Positions 33,030 to 35,840 of a stretch of DNA of 35,840 nt are shown here, one piece after another (the stretch's first letter is position 1; the number at the start of each line of letters is the position of its first letter). The stretch comes from IDS-8 sp040902105 (GTDB taxonomy: Bacteria; Pseudomonadota; Gammaproteobacteria; Steroidobacterales; Woeseiaceae). Under the pieces are notes generated by a model that ran no database searches, had not been told where the DNA came from, and worked only from the letters and a program-made list of their open reading frames with translations. The position numbers and the translations under genes were made by a program. The stretch covers positions 1 through 35,840 of the forward strand of contig JBBDXW010000028.1 of assembly GCA_040902105.1 (NCBI GenBank). The letters are read 5' to 3'.

Positions 33030-33821
33030 TTACGCCGGACGTAAGCGCGAGGGTGCTTTGCCAGTAGTCGTCCGGCTGTGCCCGATATCGACGGTTGCCT
33101 TGTCAAACGCAGGATCGAAACGCACTACGGCACCGGTTGTGTCGCTGCTTGCCAACACCTTTACGGCATATCGGCCGACGCTCACCGCGTCCGGCCACTC
33201 GGGGCAGGCGCAACGCGCGTTGTCCTCGGTGCGTACGGGTTTGCCGACGACCAGCTGCTGCACGCGCACCGTCGTATCCTCGGATTCGTGCCGCAGGGCC
33301 TGCACCAGCATTCGTGTCGCGGCCGCCGCCACGGAATGGTGTCCGTAACCGAGCCAGCTTGTGTCGGCATTCGGGCCGCCGATGACCAGGTAGCGCGCGC
33401 AGCGTCCGCTTTCTGCCAGGAGCGGCAGCAGATGGCGCGCGGCGTGCATGTGCGGAATGACCTCTTCCTGAAGTGTGCGCCCGAGAAAACCGGCGTCATG
33501 TTCGAGCAACAGGCCGCGCTCGCAGGTTACGTGGAGGTTAACGATCGCCACGACAGGCATGCCCGGCAACGCACGTACGGATTGCACCAGTGCCGCCGCT
33601 TCCGTGTCGCTCTTCACCGAGCCCTGCAGCGTCGCGACCTTGCCGCGTCCGGTGAAACGCTTGCGGAACGCTTCAAGTTGTTCGCGGCTTTCATCAACGG
33701 CCAGCACAGGATAGCCGGCTTCCAGCACGGCTTCGGCAAGCCCGACTCCGAGTCCGTCCGCGGCGCCGAGCACCAGTACGGGCGGCTTGATGGAACCAGA
33801 GATTTTTTCGACAGTCGACAT
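33030..33821 (-). CDS. SDR-like protein with degenerate active site
   Basis: This protein of 263 residues has a Rossmann fold. The nucleotide-binding motif GAADGLG (19-25) and a VDES pattern at the end of the second strand fit NAD(P)-dependent short-chain dehydrogenases. Where the catalytic Y-x-x-x-K is expected, the sequence is YGHHS (158-162), so the lysine is replaced by serine. The preceding strand ends IGGPN rather than ISS. It may bind a cofactor without normal SDR catalysis. It is the first gene of the efflux operon, divergent from a LysR regulator. In Pseudomonas an oxidoreductase gene (mexS) also lies beside mexT-mexEF-oprN, but that protein belongs to a different family. Confidence 0.8.
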   Translation of the reverse strand: MSTVEKISGSIKPPVLVLGAADGLGVGLAEAVLEAGYPVLAVDESREQLEAFRKRFTGRGKVATLQGSVKSDTEAAALVQSVRALPGMPVVAIVNLHVTCERGLLLEHDAGFLGRTLQEEVIPHMHAARHLLPLLAESGRCARYLVIGGPNADTSWLGYGHHSVAAAATRMLVQALRHESEDTTVRVQQLVVGKPVRTEDNARCACPEWPDAVSVGRYAVKVLASSDTTGAVVRFDPAFDKATVDIGHSRTTTGKAPSRLRPA

Positions 33822-33874
33822 TGGAATACGTAACCAGCTTTACTCAGGGGCGCGTAGGTTAAGGAACAGACGCA

Positions 33875-33899
33875 CCCGCGACTAGCCGGGTTTCGCGGG
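33875..33899. promoter_or_regulatory. Candidate LysR-type operator
   Basis: CCCGCGA and TCGCGGG form a perfect 7-bp dyad around an 11-base spacer, the symmetry expected of LysR-type T-N11-A sites. It lies between the divergent SDR and LysR genes, 33 bp before the LysR ATG, and could serve autorepression and activation of the efflux operon. Confidence 0.5.
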
Positions 33900-33931
33900 A
33901 AAAATTATTTCGTATGTGGGACAATCAGGTC

Positions 33932-34930
33932 ATGAACCGCGATCTCAACGACACATTGATCTTCGTCAAAGTGGTGGAACACGGCAGCTTTACCGCTGCG
34001 GCCCGTTCACTCGGACTGCCGAAGACGACCGTCAGCCGCAAACTGCGCGACCTCGAGAGCCGGCTCGGCGCGCGCCTGCTCAATCGCACCACACGACGGC
34101 TCGCGCTGACCGAGGCGGGTACCCTTTATTTCGATCACAGCAAGCGCATCGCGAGCCAGCTCGACGAAGCGGAAAGCGCCGTGCATCAACTGGAAGGCAG
34201 CCCCCGTGGCTGGCTGCGCGTGACAGCGCCCTATACCTTGAGCGAAACGACTCTTACTCCGATACTGCTCGAATTCTGCGAACGTTATCCGGAAGTGCAC
34301 GTCGATATAACACTGAGTAATGAGCGCATCGACATTCTGGAGAACGAGATCGACGTGGCACTGCGCGTCGGGCCTCTCGCAGACTCGACGCTGGTTGCGC
34401 GCCGGCTTGCCGTTTATCACACGCAGATTTACGCGAGCGATGGCTACATCGAACGCTACGGCGAGCCGGTAACGCCGGAAGACCTGCAACACCATCGCGC
34501 GCTGGTCGGCGCCATTCACCAGCGCGGGCAGCGCTATTTCTGGCCGCTGGACGACGGCGAGCGACAGGAAGAATTCGAGGTCAGCCCGGTGTTTGTCGCA
34601 AACGATCCGTTCGTCGGCCTGGCGATGCTGGGCGCGGACCGGGGCCTGATGCTCGCCAACGACGTGATGGTCCGCTACTGCATGCGGTTTCCTAACGTGC
34701 GCCGGGTGCTGGCCGCATGGAAAGGCCCTGACATGGAATTGAATGCGTTGTTTCCAGGGGGCAGAGTCATGTCTCCTAAGGTGCGCGTGTTCGTCGATTT
34801 CATGGCCGAGAAGATGGAAATGCAGTGCCAGTCAGCACGCGTGAACGGCGAGTGCCAGCAGCATGCAAAAGTCAGCGCAATCGGCGCGGTGGCCGTAAAC
34901 CAGGCGCATCCGTCAACGGCGACTCGTTAA
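33932..34930 (+). CDS. LysR-family transcriptional regulator
   Basis: This regulator of 332 residues has an N-terminal HTH: FVKVVEHGSFTAAARSLGLP and KTTVSRKLRDLESRLGARLL. A LysR substrate-binding domain (about 90-295) follows, with GWLRVTAPYTLSETTL and IDILENEIDVALRVGPL of the CrgA/DmlR-like subgroup. I chose the ATG at 33932 because MNRDLND fits the family start; an ATG 18 bases upstream has no ribosome binding site. It is divergent from the efflux operon, as mexT is linked to mexEF-oprN, and is its probable regulator. The last 40 residues look non-conserved. Confidence 0.9.
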   Translation: MNRDLNDTLIFVKVVEHGSFTAAARSLGLPKTTVSRKLRDLESRLGARLLNRTTRRLALTEAGTLYFDHSKRIASQLDEAESAVHQLEGSPRGWLRVTAPYTLSETTLTPILLEFCERYPEVHVDITLSNERIDILENEIDVALRVGPLADSTLVARRLAVYHTQIYASDGYIERYGEPVTPEDLQHHRALVGAIHQRGQRYFWPLDDGERQEEFEVSPVFVANDPFVGLAMLGADRGLMLANDVMVRYCMRFPNVRRVLAAWKGPDMELNALFPGGRVMSPKVRVFVDFMAEKMEMQCQSARVNGECQQHAKVSAIGAVAVNQAHPSTATR

Positions 34931-34932
34931 CG

Positions 34933-35601
34933 TTACCGATCTGCAGCGCTGTCGTCCGATGGAATGAAGAAACGAAAACCGTGCCGCTTCGCGCCGCGGG
35001 ATCGAAAAGGAAAACTCTTGCCGAGAAGCTGCAGGTAGCCCGCGTAACCAACCTTCCGCGACCCTCGCCGCTCCGTGGATTTTATCGACGCGAAGTTGTG
35101 CGTCTCAATAAAGCCAATCGACTGCGCAAACCCTCGCTGTAACATGAGTGGATCGGACCACGTGGCGACAATTTGCTGTAGCCGCTGTTGTCGAAAAGCA
35201 GGATGCGTGAAGGCCTTGTAGTTGTAACAATAGCCCGGGCCGAACTCGGCCCACAGACCGCGCACGTGGGGCGTCTTATCGGCGGCTCTCCAGTAGTATG
35301 CGAGTAATCTGTCGTCCTCAAACAGGGCGATGCACATGTCGCCTTTGCCGATCGCAGAATGAATAAACTCCGACCCAAGGTCGTAAACCGGATCTTTACC
35401 GGCTTCTGTGAGTTCCTCCATTGTTGCGATACGAACGTCGCGGTTGCCGGGTAAGTCGGGCAGCACAGGATTCTGACTGAGCGTCCGTGCGTAGATACCG
35501 CAAAGTGTCAGCCGTCGTCTCAGGAGCTTCATGACGCAAAGATGGATGAAGCGAAGAAGCCCCCAGGACCTGTAGTCTTCTACTGCGCGGCGGAAGTTCA
35601 T
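34933..35601 (-). CDS. GNAT-like acetyltransferase
   Basis: This protein of 222 residues has the strand pattern of GNAT N-acetyltransferases. EDDRLLAYYWRAAD forms the central strands, YKAFTHPAFRQQRLQQIV lies at the acetyl-CoA loop, and FIETHNFASIKSTERRGSRKVGY is a typical GNAT C-terminal half. The acetyl-CoA loop lacks the usual Gly-x-Gly, so activity is uncertain. The N-terminal 40 residues are basic and hydrophobic. GGCGAG precedes the ATG. Its stop codon is only two bases from that of the convergent LysR gene. Substrate is unknown. Confidence 0.6.
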   Translation of the reverse strand: MNFRRAVEDYRSWGLLRFIHLCVMKLLRRRLTLCGIYARTLSQNPVLPDLPGNRDVRIATMEELTEAGKDPVYDLGSEFIHSAIGKGDMCIALFEDDRLLAYYWRAADKTPHVRGLWAEFGPGYCYNYKAFTHPAFRQQRLQQIVATWSDPLMLQRGFAQSIGFIETHNFASIKSTERRGSRKVGYAGYLQLLGKSFPFRSRGAKRHGFRFFIPSDDSAADR

Positions 35602-35623
35602 CTATCTCGCCTTTAGCCACGTT

Positions 35624-35648
35624 GTTGGAGCCCGCGACAGCGGGCGAT
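35624..35648. repeat. REP-like palindrome, degenerate copy 4
   Basis: GTTGGAGCCCGC, a short centre and GCGGGCGAT form an imperfect palindrome matching the copies at 15-39 and 14325-14349 with a few changes. It lies in the gap between the GNAT-like gene and the next gene. Confidence 0.65.
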
Positions 35649-35692
35649 ACCCGCCCAAGGTAAAGCGACCTCGACTGCAGGCCATCAAGGAG

Positions 35693-35840
35693 CTATTGAT
35701 ACAAATGCCCGACCGCCAGCGGCCAGTCGATTCTCTCGCCCTCCCATTTCGATGTGCAGGTGTGCGGATCGATCTCCACCCCGTTGAGGTCCTTCTTCAG
35801 ATAGACCAGCACGTCGCTGTCGATAGGAATTGACGGTAAA
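35693..35840 (-). CDS. 3' end of probable HNH/DUF222-type endonuclease
   Basis: Only the last 48 codons are in the window; the 5' part lies beyond the right edge. The frame reads to a TAG stop at 35693. The end contains EIDPHTCTSKWEGERIDWPL followed by AVGHLYQ. The pattern of Ile-Asp, Thr, Trp-x-Gly-Glu, Asp and Ala-Val resembles the C-terminus of HNH/DUF222 (13E12-type) proteins. This is a pattern-based call from a short fragment and could be wrong. Confidence 0.5.
   Translation of the reverse strand, partial: LPSIPIDSDVLVYLKKDLNGVEIDPHTCTSKWEGERIDWPLAVGHLYQ

Overview
The window is about 36 kb of GC-rich (roughly 60%), densely packed bacterial chromosome. The gene set suggests a free-living, probably marine or sediment gammaproteobacterium. 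The grounds are a TonB-dependent receptor, MexEF-OprN-type efflux, a six-gene Mrp antiporter with fused MrpA/MrpB, dispersed REP-like palindromes, and a DUF222/HNH-type gene end at the right edge. The taxonomic placement is inference; there is no rRNA in the window.

Layout. (1) 71-2881, minus strand: phoB-phoR-phoU, without any pst genes. (2) 3251-8660, minus strand: a TonB-dependent receptor, a large glycine/aspartate-linker surface lipoprotein and an orphan PhoB-like response regulator. Pho-box-like 11-bp direct repeats lie in front of phoB, the lipoprotein gene and the orphan regulator. A NupG-type nucleoside permease (8877-10148) is divergent from the orphan regulator. I read this block as a local phosphate-starvation island. 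(3) 10126-17708, minus strand: a small XRE regulator followed by hyfB-C-E-F-G-I homologues. These encode a complex I/group 4 hydrogenase-like membrane complex whose large subunit lacks the usual [NiFe] cysteine pairs and which has no ferredoxin-type subunit in the window. (4) 18021-24039, minus strand: a complete group-2 Mrp Na+/H+ antiporter operon (mrpAB fusion-C-D-E-F-G). (5) 24320-27038, plus strand: a tiny ORF coupled to a beta-carbonic anhydrase, then an S9 peptidase lipoprotein. (6) 27161-33821, minus strand: an RND tripartite efflux operon (degenerate SDR, adaptor, pump, outer membrane channel) with a divergent LysR regulator. (7) 34933-35840: a GNAT-like protein and the 3' end of a probable HNH/DUF222 gene.

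How it works together. PhoR/PhoB/PhoU sense and signal phosphate limitation. The adjacent receptor and lipoprotein probably capture a phosphorus-containing substrate at the outer membrane under Pho control. The Hyf-like complex and Mrp antiporter share antiporter-type subunits and sit back to back, which suggests an ion-motive-force module. The efflux cluster is an independent module.

The most unusual non-coding content is: three 11-bp-phased Pho-box candidates; a family of GTAGGAGCCCGC palindromes at four sites, one of which supplies the stop codons of two convergent genes; and two long imperfect inverted repeats whose mismatches are almost all G-U compatible on the plus-strand RNA.
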